A stretch of DNA of 64,000 nt from the NCBI RefSeq assembly GCF_001053185.1, contig NZ_CSTD01000001.1:430088-494087 (forward strand). Direction: 5' to 3'. The position numbers and the translations under genes are program-made. Below the pieces are notes generated by a model. It ran no database searches. It was not told the DNA's origin and was given only the letters and a program-made list of their open reading frames with translations. This document shows, one piece after another, positions 1 through 14,004 of this stretch (the stretch's first letter is position 1; each line of letters begins with the position of its first letter). The DNA comes from Mycobacterium bohemicum DSM 44277. GTDB taxonomy: Bacteria; Actinomycetota; Actinomycetes; Mycobacteriales; Mycobacteriaceae.

Positions 1-2922
<2,922 letters not shown>

Positions 2923-2966
2923 GCCCCCGTTCCTCCGGCCCGGCGGTGCGGCGGAAACCGCCGTGA

Positions 2967-4112
<1,146 letters not shown>

Positions 4113-4221
4113 TCGACCGGCGCGTTGCGGGCGCCGTTGTGTTAGCGTCCGCTAGGGCAAGGCCGCCGACGGGCCGGACCCGAGTCACGTCGCCGGGCCT
4201 TCATCCCCCAAGGAGGGCCTC

Positions 4222-4704
4222 GTGACGCATGCGCTAGTTCTGTTGATGGCGTTGCTGATTGGTGTCGTTGCCGGGCTGCGGTCGCTGACGGCTCCCACGG
4301 TCGTCGCGTGGGCCGCCTGGCTGGGCTGGATCAACCTGCACGGCACCTGGGCGTCGTGGGTGGGCAACATCATCACGGCGCTGATTCTCACGGTCCTCGC
4401 GATCGGTGAGCTCGTCATGGACAAACGGCCGACGACGCCGCCACGCACCGCGGGCCCGTCGTTCACCGCTCGGATGGTGCTGGGCGCGTTCGCGGCCGCG
4501 GCGCTCGGTGCGGCGTGGCACTACACGTTCAGCTCGCTGGGCGCCGGCGTGATCGGGGCCGTGATCGGCACGCTGGGCGGCTATCACGCCCGCCGGCGGC
4601 TGGTCGCGGCGCGCGGCGGGCACGACCTGCCGGTCGCCCTCGTCGAGGACGCGATCGCCATCCTGGGCGGCTTCGCGATCCTCGCCGCGACGGCCAGCCT
4701 GTGA
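4222..4704 (+). CDS. DUF4126 membrane protein (Rv2120c-like)
   Basis: This 160-aa protein is very hydrophobic, with about four membrane segments (near residues 5-30, 35-55, 80-100 and 140-158). It fits the DUF4126 family of uncharacterised inner-membrane proteins. The GTG start is preceded by a strong AAGGAGG site 6 nt upstream. The stop overlaps the start of the next gene in the sequence GTGA, suggesting coupling with the flavin reductase that follows. From memory, a homologue lies next to hisG in M. tuberculosis. No enzymatic motif is visible and its role is unknown. Confidence 0.85.
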   Translation: MTHALVLLMALLIGVVAGLRSLTAPTVVAWAAWLGWINLHGTWASWVGNIITALILTVLAIGELVMDKRPTTPPRTAGPSFTARMVLGAFAAAALGAAWHYTFSSLGAGVIGAVIGTLGGYHARRRLVAARGGHDLPVALVEDAIAILGGFAILAATASL

Positions 4705-6092
4705 CAGAGCATTTCGACGCGATCGTCGTCGGTGCGGGTCAGGCCGGACCCCCGCTCGCGGGCCGGCTGACGGCGGCCGGACAGCGCGTCGCGGTGGTCG
4801 AACGCAAGCTCATCGGCGGCACCTGCGTCAACAACGGATGCATCCCCACCAAGACCCTGGTGGCCAGCGCCCACGCCGCGCACCTGGCGCGCCGCGGCGC
4901 CGAATACGGGGTCGGGACCGGATCGGTCAGCGTGGACATGGCGAAAGTGAAGGCGCGCAAGGACGGCATCATGCTCGCCGACCGGGAGGGCGTGGAGGGC
5001 TGGCTGGACGGCATGGAGGGCTGCACCGTCTTTCGCGGCCACGCCCGCTTCGAGGACCCCCACACGCTGCGGGTCGGCCCCGACCTGCTGAAGGCCGACC
5101 GGATCTTCCTCAACGTCGGCGGCCGCGCGGTGGTGCCGGACATCCCGGGACTGTCGGACGTGGAGTTCCTCGCCAACGTGTCGATACTCGAATTGGACAC
5201 GCTGCCGCAGCATCTCGTCATCGTCGGCGGCAGCTACATCGCGTTGGAGTTCGCGCAGATGTACCGGCGCTTCGGGGCCCGCGTGACCGTCGTCGAGAGG
5301 GGCTCACGGCTGGCGTCGCGCGAGGACGACGACGTTTCGGCCACCATCCGGGAGATCCTCGAGGCCGAAGGCATCGACGTCGTGCTCGGGGCCGACGGCG
5401 TGCGGGTCGCCAAGCGCGACAAGGGTTTCGAGGGCTTCGAGGGCTTCGAGCTCACGCCCGCCGACGGTGCCGACCCGGTCCGGGGCAGCCACCTGCTGCT
5501 GGCGGTGGGGCGCCGGCCCAACACCGACGACCTGGGCCTGGATGCCGCCGGTGTGCAGACCGACGCCCGCGGCTACATCGTGGTCGACGACCAGCTGAAG
5601 ACCAACGTCGACCACATCTGGGCGATGGGCGACTGCAACGGTCGCGGCGCGTTCACCCACACCTCCTACAACGACTTCGAGATCGTCGCCGCCAACCTGC
5701 TCGACGACGATCCGCGCCGCGTGAGCGACCGCATCACCACCTACGCCCTCTACATCGACCCGCCGCTGGGGCGCGCCGGAATGACCGTCGCTCAGGTCCG
5801 CGCGTCGGGCCGCAGGGCGCTGGTCGGAAAGCGGCCGATGACCCGCGTGGGGCGGGCGGTGGAAAAGGGTGAGACGCAAGGGTTTATGAAGGTCGTCGTC
5901 GACGCCGACACCCACGAGATCCTGGGCGCCGCCATCCTGGGAGTCGGCGGCGACGAGGCGATCCACGCGATCCTGGACGTGATGTCGGCCAAGGCGCCCT
6001 ACACCACGTTGGCGCGCACCATGCACATTCACCCGACGGTCAGCGAGCTCATCCCGACCGTGCTGCAGGAGATGTCGCCGCTGTCGGACTAG
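4701..6092 (+). CDS. Class I pyridine nucleotide-disulfide oxidoreductase (mercuric reductase-like)
   Basis: This 463-aa flavoprotein has the full class I architecture. The FAD-binding GAGQAG is at residues 11-16. The redox-active disulfide Cys42/Cys47 lies in GGTCVNNGCIPTK. The NAD(P)H-binding motif GGSYIALE is near 175, the second FAD motif (GDCNG) is near 310, and the C-terminal dimerisation domain has the HxHPTxSE signature that supplies the base. It should use NAD(P)H to reduce a disulfide or another electrophile. There is no N-terminal heavy-metal domain and no C-terminal cysteine pair, so mercury reduction is not supported. The substrate is unknown. The GTG start overlaps the DUF4126 stop by 4 nt. 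From memory this gene is absent from this position in M. tuberculosis. Confidence 0.88.
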   Translation: MTEHFDAIVVGAGQAGPPLAGRLTAAGQRVAVVERKLIGGTCVNNGCIPTKTLVASAHAAHLARRGAEYGVGTGSVSVDMAKVKARKDGIMLADREGVEGWLDGMEGCTVFRGHARFEDPHTLRVGPDLLKADRIFLNVGGRAVVPDIPGLSDVEFLANVSILELDTLPQHLVIVGGSYIALEFAQMYRRFGARVTVVERGSRLASREDDDVSATIREILEAEGIDVVLGADGVRVAKRDKGFEGFEGFELTPADGADPVRGSHLLLAVGRRPNTDDLGLDAAGVQTDARGYIVVDDQLKTNVDHIWAMGDCNGRGAFTHTSYNDFEIVAANLLDDDPRRVSDRITTYALYIDPPLGRAGMTVAQVRASGRRALVGKRPMTRVGRAVEKGETQGFMKVVVDADTHEILGAAILGVGGDEAIHAILDVMSAKAPYTTLARTMHIHPTVSELIPTVLQEMSPLSD

Positions 6093-6103
6093 CGGCCGTT
6101 CGA

Positions 6104-6985
6104 TCAGGCGGCGGGCTCGGCTGGACGCGAAATGTCTTGCGCCAGGCCGTGATCCGGCCATCCCGGGTAGGGCGGCGGGGTGCCGCCGAACAGCGGGCAG
6201 TGCTGCTGGTGCGGGCACCAGTCGCACAGCCGGGACTGGCTGGGGCGAAAGTCGCCCGTCTGGCCCGCCGATTGGATGGCGCGCCAGATGGCCATCAGCG
6301 TCTTCTCGAACCGCAGCAACTCGTCCGGCTCGGGGGAGTAGTCCAGCACCTGGCCGTCGGCCAGATAGATCAGCCGCAGCCGCGCCGGCGGCACGCCGCG
6401 GGAGCGCAGCAACGCCACGGCGTAGAACTTCATCTGGAACATCGCCTTGAATTCGGCCAGCGCGCGGGCGGCGGGCGGCGCCTTGCCGGTCTTGTAGTCG
6501 ACGACCCGCACGGCGCCGGTGGCGGCGACGTCGATGCGGTCGATGAATCCCCGCAGCAGCGTGCCGTCGGAGAGTTCGACCTCCACGCGCTGTTCGCAGC
6601 TCTGCGGGTCGAATCGGGTCGGGTCTTCGAGCCGATAGTAACCGGACAGCAGCGCGCGCGCCTCATCCAGCAACCGGTCGCGGTGTTCGGGTTCCAGGGC
6701 GTCGGCCAGCTCGGGCTCGGCCGCGACCAGCTTGTCCCACGCGGGCGCCACGAGGGACGTCGCCGTGTCGCATCCGCGCAGCGCGGCCGGCAGGCTGTAG
6801 AGCTGCTCCAGCGCGGCGTGCACCACCGACCCGCGCAGCTGCGCCGCCGACGGGGCCTCCGGCAACCGGTCGATCGCCCGGAACCGATAGAGCAGGGGGC
6901 ACTGCTTGAAATCCGCCGCCCGCGACGGGGACAGGGCCGGTTTCGCGGCCGGCCGCGGTGTGCGTGGCGCCGGCAGCTCGGTCAT
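6104..6985 (-). CDS. RecB/Cas4-like PD-(D/E)XK nuclease with Fe-S cysteines (Rv2119-like)
   Basis: The 293-aa product belongs to the PD-(D/E)XK nucleases of the Cas4/AddB C-terminal type. Seen in order are an N-terminal cysteine in FKQCPLLYRF, the GSVVHAALEQLY helix, the acidic GFIDRID strand, the catalytic VVDYKTGK motif, and a C-terminal cysteine set CDWCPHQQHC. The four cysteines are spaced as in 4Fe-4S Cas4/AddB enzymes. It probably acts in DNA end processing or repair. The chosen ATG gives MTELPAP; a start 30 nt upstream is possible. It is transcribed away from trmI, sharing a 74-bp intergenic region. No CRISPR genes are nearby, so a Cas role is not suggested. Confidence 0.87.
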   Translation of the reverse strand: MTELPAPRTPRPAAKPALSPSRAADFKQCPLLYRFRAIDRLPEAPSAAQLRGSVVHAALEQLYSLPAALRGCDTATSLVAPAWDKLVAAEPELADALEPEHRDRLLDEARALLSGYYRLEDPTRFDPQSCEQRVEVELSDGTLLRGFIDRIDVAATGAVRVVDYKTGKAPPAARALAEFKAMFQMKFYAVALLRSRGVPPARLRLIYLADGQVLDYSPEPDELLRFEKTLMAIWRAIQSAGQTGDFRPSQSRLCDWCPHQQHCPLFGGTPPPYPGWPDHGLAQDISRPAEPAA

Positions 6986-6999
6986 GAACCGCAGCCTAG

Positions 7000-7902
<903 letters not shown>

Positions 7903-8013
7903 GAACGGGCGCCCCGCCGGTCGTCGGCTCGTCATCGCCAGTGAATCCTCGGCGGCGACACGCCGACGGGGCTCGCCGCCACGTCACGCTCGACGCCGTC
8001 GGTTCACCCGCGA

Positions 8014-8313
8014 TCAGTCGAGGTCGTCGCTGCGCAGCAGCGAGCGTCGCACCGAGAGCAACTCGAACTCGGGATGGGCGGCCACCAGGCGTTCGGCCGC
8101 GTCGAGCACGTCGACCGCGTGGCCGCGGTCACCGGAAACCAGCGACACGCCGATGCCCGCCCGCCGGTAGAGCTCGTGGGAACCCGTCTCGGCCGCCGAC
8201 ACGCTGAACTTGCGCTGCAACTCGGCGACCACCGGCCGGATCACCGATCGCTTCTGCTTGAGCGAGCGAACGTCGCCCAGCAACACGTCGAATTCGAGCC
8301 AGCCGATCCACAT
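8014..8313 (-). CDS. DUF503 family protein (Rv2117-like)
   Basis: This 99-aa protein has the DUF503 (YlxP-like) pattern: MWIGWLEFDVLLG at the start, the basic SLKQKRSVIRPV loop, then a ferredoxin-like alternation of strands and helices. Relatives often sit in translation or ribosome-maturation operons and are proposed to bind nucleic acid, but the function is not established. I chose the ATG at MWIGW, matching the family; a start 12 nt upstream is also open. It follows lppK by 8 nt on the same strand, so the two are probably co-transcribed. Confidence 0.88.
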   Translation of the reverse strand: MWIGWLEFDVLLGDVRSLKQKRSVIRPVVAELQRKFSVSAAETGSHELYRRAGIGVSLVSGDRGHAVDVLDAAERLVAAHPEFELLSVRRSLLRSDDLD

Positions 8314-8321
8314 GCCGCGGC

Positions 8322-8873
8322 TCAACGTGGGGGCGTCGGGGCGGGCGCTGCGGGCGGGCCCGAGCCGGGTGCCTTACCGAGGGCCAGCAGCATCTCGGCG
8401 GTCCGCCGCGACAATTGCCAGCCGCCCTGGAACGGCGTGAACTCCATCGGGAACGTGAAGTTCGGGTTGCTGGGCTGAGCCGTGTTGACGGTGATGGTGG
8501 CCATCACGTGCGAGGGGTTCTTGTCCGACCAGGCGATGTTGTTCGCGGCGAACGTCATCGGCAGGTAACCGTTGTCGCGCAGCGCGTTGATGAACTTGTC
8601 GAAGGCGCCGGCGCTGTCGGGGGTGGCGCCCTCGACCAGGTTCACCTTGTCGGCGCCCGGGACGTTCGGGTCGGCCAGCCGGGTCAGCACCGCGTTGAGC
8701 GCTTCGGGGCCGGGGAGTGGACTTGTCGGCGGGGCGGCGACGGGAATCGAGGAGGCCGGCGGCGCCTGGGCGGCGGGCGACGACGCGATCTTGGGCTGAT
8801 TCGACGAACACGCCGAGAGCCCCACCGCCAGAACGGCGGCGGCGACGAGCGGTGCGGGGGGCCGTCGGCGCAT
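8322..8873 (-). CDS. lppK: Lipoprotein LppK
   Basis: The 183-aa product has a basic start, a hydrophobic stretch and the lipobox LSAC at residues 18-21, so Cys21 should be lipidated after signal peptidase II cleavage. The mature part starts with a Ser/Pro/Ala-rich linker and then a small alpha+beta domain resembling the low-molecular-weight antigen MTB12-type fold ([17 protein letters not shown], then a TFPMEF strand). Position and length match M. tuberculosis lppK (Rv2116). The role is unknown, presumably at the cell-envelope surface. It is divergent from mpa. Confidence 0.85.
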   Translation of the reverse strand: MRRRPPAPLVAAAVLAVGLSACSSNQPKIASSPAAQAPPASSIPVAAPPTSPLPGPEALNAVLTRLADPNVPGADKVNLVEGATPDSAGAFDKFINALRDNGYLPMTFAANNIAWSDKNPSHVMATITVNTAQPSNPNFTFPMEFTPFQGGWQLSRRTAEMLLALGKAPGSGPPAAPAPTPPR

Positions 8874-9168
8874 CCGATTTCGGCCCGGTTACGCGCGGGT
8901 TATCGAAGCGGTCGGGCCAACGGGTGCAATCGAAGTCACATCCCTGTTCGGCGCTCCAACGGCGGCGGAGTGGGCGGCGCAGGCGGCAAGGCGTTTTGCA
9001 GTCACAATCGTCTCCGACGGCCCTTTCGCTCAACCCGATTCATCGGCGAATTTACCAGCGTGACGAAAGTCTTAACTTTTCGTGGGTATTTGACTGCGCA
9101 CATCAACCCCCAATCGCCGGTAGCTTTGAAGTATCGCCGCACCATTGGGTGCGGGAAAGGAGCGCAAT
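8874..9168. promoter_or_regulatory. Divergent lppK-mpa intergenic region
   Basis: These 295 nt separate the lppK and mpa starts. The right half is poorer in GC than its surroundings (around 9050-9130), as expected for promoters. A clear AAGGAG ribosome site lies 8-9 nt before the mpa ATG at 9169 and fixes that start. I see no convincing gene here and no strong dyad. Confidence 0.4.
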
Positions 9169-10998
9169 ATGGGTGGCTCAGAGCGTTCTGAAGCATTCGG
9201 TACCCCTGGTGAGTCCGACATGTCCAGCGGCGATGCTGCCGAATTGGAGCAATTACGGCGCGAAGCGGCGCTGCTGCGCGAGCAACTGGAGCACGCGGCG
9301 GGGTCGCCGGGCAGCGCGCGTTCCGCCCGCGATGTGCACCAGCTGGAAGCCCGCATCGACTCGCTTGCGGCGCGCAACTCCAAGCTGATGGAAACCCTCA
9401 AGGAGGCCCGGCAGCAGTTGCTGGCCCTCCGGGAAGAGGTCGACCGCCTCGGGCAACCGCCCAGCGGTTACGGGGTCCTGCTGGGCGCCCACGACGACGA
9501 CACCGTCGACGTGTTCACCTCTGGCCGCAAGATGCGCTTGACCTGCTCGCCGAACATCGACGTCTCCTCCTTGCGCAAAGGGCAGACGGTCCGGCTCAAC
9601 GAGGCCCTCACCGTGGTCGAGGCAGGCACCTACGAATCGGTGGGCGAGATCTCCACTCTGCGTGAGGTGCTCAACGACGGCCACCGCGCGTTGGTCGTCG
9701 GCCACGCCGACGAGGAGCGCATCGTTTGGCTGGCCGAGCCGCTGGTCGCCGAGGACCTGCCGGACGGCGTTCCCGACGCCCTCAACGACGACACCAAGCC
9801 GCGCAAGCTGCGCCCGGGTGACTCCCTGCTGGTCGACACCAAGGCCGGCTACGCCTTCGAGCGCATCCCCAAGGCCGAGGTCGAAGACCTGGTCCTGGAG
9901 GAGGTGCCGGACGTCAGTTACCAGGACATCGGCGGGCTGACCCGCCAGATCGAGCAGATTCGCGACGCCGTGGAGCTGCCGTTCCTGCACAAGGAGCTCT
10001 ACCGCGAGTACGCGCTGCGCCCGCCCAAGGGTGTGTTGCTCTACGGCCCCCCCGGCTGTGGCAAGACGCTGATCGCCAAGGCGGTGGCCAACTCGCTGGC
10101 CAAGAAGATGGCCGAGGTGCGCGGCGACGACGCCCGCGAGGCCAAGTCCTACTTCCTCAACATCAAGGGCCCCGAGCTGCTCAACAAGTTCGTCGGGGAG
10201 ACCGAGCGCCACATCCGGCTGATCTTCCAGCGCGCCCGCGAAAAGGCGTCCGAAGGCACACCGGTGATCGTGTTCTTCGACGAGATGGACTCGATCTTCC
10301 GCACCCGCGGCACCGGCGTCTCCTCGGACGTCGAGACCACGGTCGTCCCGCAGCTGCTGAGCGAGATCGACGGCGTCGAGGGGCTGGAGAACGTCATCGT
10401 GATCGGCGCCTCCAACCGTGAGGACATGATCGACCCCGCGATCCTGCGGCCCGGGCGACTCGACGTCAAAATCAAGATCGAGCGGCCGGACGCCGAAGCG
10501 GCGCAAGACATCTTCTCGAAGTACCTCGTCGAGACCCTGCCGCTGCACGCCGACGACCTCGCCGAGTTCGGCGGGGACCGCACCGTCTGCATCAAGGCGA
10601 TGATCGAGAAGGTCGTCGAGCGGATGTACGCCGAGATCGACGACAACCGGTTCCTGGAGGTCACCTACGCCAACGGTGACAAGGAAGTCATGTACTTCAA
10701 GGACTTCAACTCCGGGGCGATGATCCAGAACGTCGTCGACCGGGCGAAGAAGAACGCGATCAAGTCGGTGCTGGAGACCGGGCAGCCCGGTCTGCGCATC
10801 CAGCACCTGCTCGACTCGATCGTCGACGAGTTCGCCGAGAACGAGGACCTGCCCAACACCACCAATCCCGATGACTGGGCGCGGATTTCGGGCAAGAAGG
10901 GCGAGCGGATCGTCTACATCCGCACCCTGGTCACCGGCAAGTCGTCGAGCGCATCGCGCGCGATCGACACCGAGTCCAACCTGGGTCAGTACCTGTAG
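9169..10998 (+). CDS. mpa: Proteasome-associated AAA ATPase Mpa (ARC)
   Basis: Mpa recognises pupylated proteins, unfolds them and threads them into the 20S proteasome. The 609-aa protein has an N-terminal coiled coil (about residues 20-85) that binds Pup, two OB-type interdomain segments, and one AAA module. Walker A GPPGCGKT is at 293-300, Walker B is FFDEMD, and the sensor/arginine-finger region is [11 protein letters not shown]. The C-terminus ends in QYL, whose penultimate Tyr is the proteasome-docking element. The ATG at 9169 matches the known M. tuberculosis N-terminus and has AAGGAG upstream; an in-frame GTG 24 nt earlier is less likely. Confidence 0.98.
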   Translation: MGGSERSEAFGTPGESDMSSGDAAELEQLRREAALLREQLEHAAGSPGSARSARDVHQLEARIDSLAARNSKLMETLKEARQQLLALREEVDRLGQPPSGYGVLLGAHDDDTVDVFTSGRKMRLTCSPNIDVSSLRKGQTVRLNEALTVVEAGTYESVGEISTLREVLNDGHRALVVGHADEERIVWLAEPLVAEDLPDGVPDALNDDTKPRKLRPGDSLLVDTKAGYAFERIPKAEVEDLVLEEVPDVSYQDIGGLTRQIEQIRDAVELPFLHKELYREYALRPPKGVLLYGPPGCGKTLIAKAVANSLAKKMAEVRGDDAREAKSYFLNIKGPELLNKFVGETERHIRLIFQRAREKASEGTPVIVFFDEMDSIFRTRGTGVSSDVETTVVPQLLSEIDGVEGLENVIVIGASNREDMIDPAILRPGRLDVKIKIERPDAEAAQDIFSKYLVETLPLHADDLAEFGGDRTVCIKAMIEKVVERMYAEIDDNRFLEVTYANGDKEVMYFKDFNSGAMIQNVVDRAKKNAIKSVLETGQPGLRIQHLLDSIVDEFAENEDLPNTTNPDDWARISGKKGERIVYIRTLVTGKSSSASRAIDTESNLGQYL

Positions 10999-11032
10999 CC
11001 GTTTGCGCACCCGTGCGACTAGCGTCGCACGG

Positions 11033-12841
11033 GTGCGGCTTGCGTTTGGTCCCGGCGAAGACGACGCGTTTTGCACCGTTCGCGATGCGCTGCTCGACGA
11101 GCTGGGCGGGTGGCTGGATCGGCCCGCGGCCGAGCGGGCCGCTGTCGTCAACGACGTCAAGATCTTCCTGGGTTGGCGGTATCACCATTCCAGCGGTGTG
11201 CTGGACGAATTCGGCCCCGGTGACGTCACGGAGTTCCTGCTGGAGTGGTGCCCGCGCCGCTATGCCGGGCACCCCGACGGCGCGGCGTACCTCTGCGGCG
11301 CGGTCGGTGTCTACGTGGATTTCATGGCGGCCACGGGTCGGCTGGTCGGTGGCGTCGAGCGCGCTGACCGGCTGAAGCGGCTGGCGGCCGACCTCGCGCC
11401 GACCGTGCGCGCCGAGATGTGCAATCCGACGCCGCCGGTGGAGGACGCGTTCGAGCCCGGGGACGAGGACCTCTCGTCGGAGCCACCCGAGTTGCCGTTC
11501 GTCTACGTCCCGCCGCCGCCGGCCGACGTGGAGTCGTCGGCCGCCGCCGCGCCGTTACTGGCCAAGCTCGAGGCCCTGCGCGACTACCTGGGACCCGACG
11601 GCAGGCAGCTGACGGACAAGGGAAACCTGAAGTTGGCCGACGGCCGCGCGCTGGTCGATCTGCTCGACACCGGCGACGAGATGGACACCCGGATCGGCGA
11701 CAAGACCTTACGCACGCACACCACGGCGAACTTGCCGTGGCTGAACTTCCTGCTCGACCTCGCCAAGCAGGCCGGCGCCGTCCGGGTGCATCAGCGTCGC
11801 TTGGTTCGGGTGAAGGCCTGGGCCGGGCGCTCCGCCGTGCAGCGGGCGGCGGCGCTATTCGCGGCCATCGTCCAACTCGGGCCGTTGGAGACGCTGTACT
11901 CCGGGCGGATCTGGTTCCTCGACGAGGTGCACGAGGTGCTCGACGACGGGATCGTGCACTGGCTGGCGCCGCTGCTCGCCGACGCGAACACACAGATCAC
12001 CTTCGAGTCCGTGCTCGAGTGGGCCCAATCGGTCATAGCCCGCCAGGTGGCGCCGTACGTGCCGGAATCCAGGGATCAACTCGACGACTGGACCCAGCGC
12101 TCCATGAGCGACATCTTCGAGATCCTCGAGCAGGCCGGCGTCGTGCGATGGACCGGGCGCACCGAGTTGCCGCACGCGTATGGCCGCAGCGAGTGGACCG
12201 GCGGCGCCGTGTCCCTGACCGCCCTCGGCCGCCGGCTCCTGCCGGACTACCTCGACGACGCCGGCTACGCGCTGCGGCGCGTCGACGACATCGCCGACGG
12301 CGACGGCCGCGCGCTGATCGAGGCGTTGTTGGCGGTTCCCGACACCCAGCACTCGGCCCTGGTGGCCGCGTGGCGCGGCGGCCGTCCGGAAGGCGAGCGC
12401 GTCCAGCTTCTGGCCGAGGCCATCGCGGCCAGCCCCGACGCCGCGGGTCGCATGACCGGTTTTGTCGCGCTGGACTATTTCGACCTGACCGTCGCCGAAC
12501 CGTGGGTGCGACAACTGCTGGACACCCCGGTCGCCGGCCACGCGGCCCTGTGGCTGATCTCGCACGAACGCGCCGACGCCGCGACCCTGGGCAGCTTCGT
12601 CGACGTCGGGGTGCTCGTCGACATGCTCGCCGGCAACGTCGACGACCCGGACGAGCTGTGCAGCGTGTTCGCCGGCATGTCCGAACCGTCGCAGTTACTG
12701 GAGAGCATGTGGCGACATCCGGCGCCCGAAACCGCCCAGGTCCTCGACGTGCTCGGCCGTCATCTGTCGGATCGGGCGCTGGCCAAGGAAGCGCGCAAGG
12801 CCGCGGTCCGGCACCGCAGTTGGCTGGCCAATCGCGGCTGA
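11033..12841 (+). CDS. Hypothetical protein, 602 aa, unrecognised
   Basis: I do not recognise this protein. A short N-terminal domain of about 130 residues is followed by an acidic Pro/Ala-rich linker (EPGDEDLSSEPPELP to PPPPADVESSAAAA). A mixed alpha/beta middle region then has a winged-helix look (LEQAGVVRWTGR ... SLTALGRRLLPDYL), and the C-terminus is helical and HEAT-like, with regular Leu/Ala/Asp helices. There is no signal peptide or membrane segment. The GTG start lies 34 nt after mpa on the same strand, so read-through from mpa is possible. From memory M. tuberculosis has no such gene here. Codon use is ordinary high GC. Confidence 0.75.
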   Translation: MRLAFGPGEDDAFCTVRDALLDELGGWLDRPAAERAAVVNDVKIFLGWRYHHSSGVLDEFGPGDVTEFLLEWCPRRYAGHPDGAAYLCGAVGVYVDFMAATGRLVGGVERADRLKRLAADLAPTVRAEMCNPTPPVEDAFEPGDEDLSSEPPELPFVYVPPPPADVESSAAAAPLLAKLEALRDYLGPDGRQLTDKGNLKLADGRALVDLLDTGDEMDTRIGDKTLRTHTTANLPWLNFLLDLAKQAGAVRVHQRRLVRVKAWAGRSAVQRAAALFAAIVQLGPLETLYSGRIWFLDEVHEVLDDGIVHWLAPLLADANTQITFESVLEWAQSVIARQVAPYVPESRDQLDDWTQRSMSDIFEILEQAGVVRWTGRTELPHAYGRSEWTGGAVSLTALGRRLLPDYLDDAGYALRRVDDIADGDGRALIEALLAVPDTQHSALVAAWRGGRPEGERVQLLAEAIAASPDAAGRMTGFVALDYFDLTVAEPWVRQLLDTPVAGHAALWLISHERADAATLGSFVDVGVLVDMLAGNVDDPDELCSVFAGMSEPSQLLESMWRHPAPETAQVLDVLGRHLSDRALAKEARKAAVRHRSWLANRG

Positions 12842-12845
12842 AAGG

Positions 12846-13478
12846 TCAGTCTGTTTCGAGCGAGTAGCTGTTCGTCAGGTTGTCCTGCAGCACCTCGGCG
12901 GCCTGCGTCCTGGTGTCGACGCGCAGTTCGCTGGTCAGCTTGCGCGGCTGGTAGTTCCACCCGGGCGGCAGGTCGAGGCGGCTGGCCAAGCCGGGCAGGT
13001 CGGCCCGCGACAGCTTCGGGTCGGCGACCTGACTCCACGTCTGCATGACCCAGCGGCGCCCCTGCGGGTCGATCAGCTCGTAGATCTCTTCGCCGGCGTT
13101 GAACACGAACACCGTGTGGCGGCTCACCCGGTTGGGAACGTAGGGCGCCGGGTTCATCGACGACAGCAACACCGTCGCCTGCTGGATCATCTCGATGCCC
13201 CCGAACGTCTTGCGGATCTCGGGGCCCTGCTGCTTCTTTTCGATGGCGTTCATCAACCAGTAGCGCGGACCGTTGAGCAGGGCCGCCGCCGCGCCGTTCT
13301 CGCTGGCGATGGCGTGGGCGTCCAACGCGGACCACAGCTCGTCGGGGCAGTCGTTGAGCGGGAAGCTGTTGTAAACAGTCGCCTGCGGGCCCGCCTCGCC
13401 GGGGGTGACCAGAAGCACCTCGCCGTAGCGCTTGCCGGACAGATCGGCCGATTGATCGCTGTATTCGGGTGCGGACAC
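12846..13478 (-). CDS. Conserved hypothetical protein (Rv2114 position)
   Basis: This 210-aa soluble protein has no motif I can assign. It has an N-terminal Ser/Asp-rich stretch, then alternating strands and helices, with a conserved-looking core YNSFPLNDCPDELWSALD and an EIYELIDPQGRRWVMQTWSQ segment. Length, strand relative to mpa and position suggest it is the homologue of M. tuberculosis Rv2114 (about 207 aa); this is a positional inference. It ends 4 nt from the converging end of the 602-aa gene. No membrane segment or signal peptide is present. Confidence 0.7.
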   Translation of the reverse strand: MSAPEYSDQSADLSGKRYGEVLLVTPGEAGPQATVYNSFPLNDCPDELWSALDAHAIASENGAAAALLNGPRYWLMNAIEKKQQGPEIRKTFGGIEMIQQATVLLSSMNPAPYVPNRVSRHTVFVFNAGEEIYELIDPQGRRWVMQTWSQVADPKLSRADLPGLASRLDLPPGWNYQPRKLTSELRVDTRTQAAEVLQDNLTNSYSLETD

Positions 13479-13566
13479 ACGGTGAAATTAGTCACTGGGC
13501 TGGGTGGCGTCAACTTGACGCGCGGGCCTCCGGTGGCCCCCGCCGCCGGCCCGTCTAACCCTACAA

Positions 13567-13596
13567 TTCACACAAAATGTACAAAGTGCCTAGACT
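13567..13596 (+). promoter_or_regulatory. Putative promoter of the toxin-antitoxin operon
   Basis: TTCACA at 13567-13572 and TAGACT at 13591-13596 are 18 nt apart and lie 35 nt before the antitoxin ATG. A TGTACA dyad sits between them at 13579-13584, a possible antitoxin operator core. This local AT-rich patch stands out from the surrounding sequence. Assignment is by pattern only. Confidence 0.35.
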
Positions 13597-13631
13597 GGTG
13601 GAACGAGCGCACCACCGACCAGGGGAGGGCC

Positions 13632-13982
13632 ATGTCCACCGTCACCTTCCGCAACCGCGACGGCAAGCTGGTCGACGTCCCGACCGTCACGTCGACCCGG
13701 CTGAGAAACCAGTTCGGCGCGGTCTTCGATCAGGCCACGCTCGGCGGCGGTGCGGTGGTGATCACCAAGCACGAAACGCCCAGGGCGGTGCTGCTCTCCT
13801 ATCCCGAGTTCCTGGCGTTGATCGAGTCCGCCACGCCGGCGCTCGACGACCTGAGCGAGCGATTCGACGAACTGCTGGCCCGGATGCAGACGGCGGAATC
13901 CAAGTCCGGCGTCGCTGCGGCGTTCGACGCCACACCGGAAGAACTCGGTGCGGCCGCGGTGAAGGCGGCCCGCGGACAGTGA
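13632..13982 (+). CDS. Phd/YefM-type antitoxin
   Basis: The 116-aa protein carries a Phd/YefM DNA-binding core (residues about 15-60): VTSTRLRNQFGAVFDQATLGGGAVVITKHETPRAVLLSYPEF. The pattern of a strand, a helix and ITKHxTPRAVLLSY is the dimerising antitoxin fold that binds its own promoter. The C-terminal half is helical and acidic (ESATPALDDLSERFDELLARM) and should wrap the toxin. It starts with GGGAGGGCC upstream and is followed 22 nt later by a zeta-type kinase, so the pair looks like a toxin-antitoxin operon. Phd-type antitoxins usually pair with Doc or RelE toxins, so this partner is unusual. Confidence 0.78.
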   Translation: MSTVTFRNRDGKLVDVPTVTSTRLRNQFGAVFDQATLGGGAVVITKHETPRAVLLSYPEFLALIESATPALDDLSERFDELLARMQTAESKSGVAAAFDATPEELGAAAVKAARGQ

Positions 13983-14004
13983 CGGCGGTGATCCGGCGCC
14001 GCTG

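Noticed and set aside
4701..6092. Mercuric reductase as the product name
   Set aside because: The fold and redox disulfide fit, but the N-terminal metal-binding domain and the C-terminal cysteine pair are absent and no mer genes are nearby.
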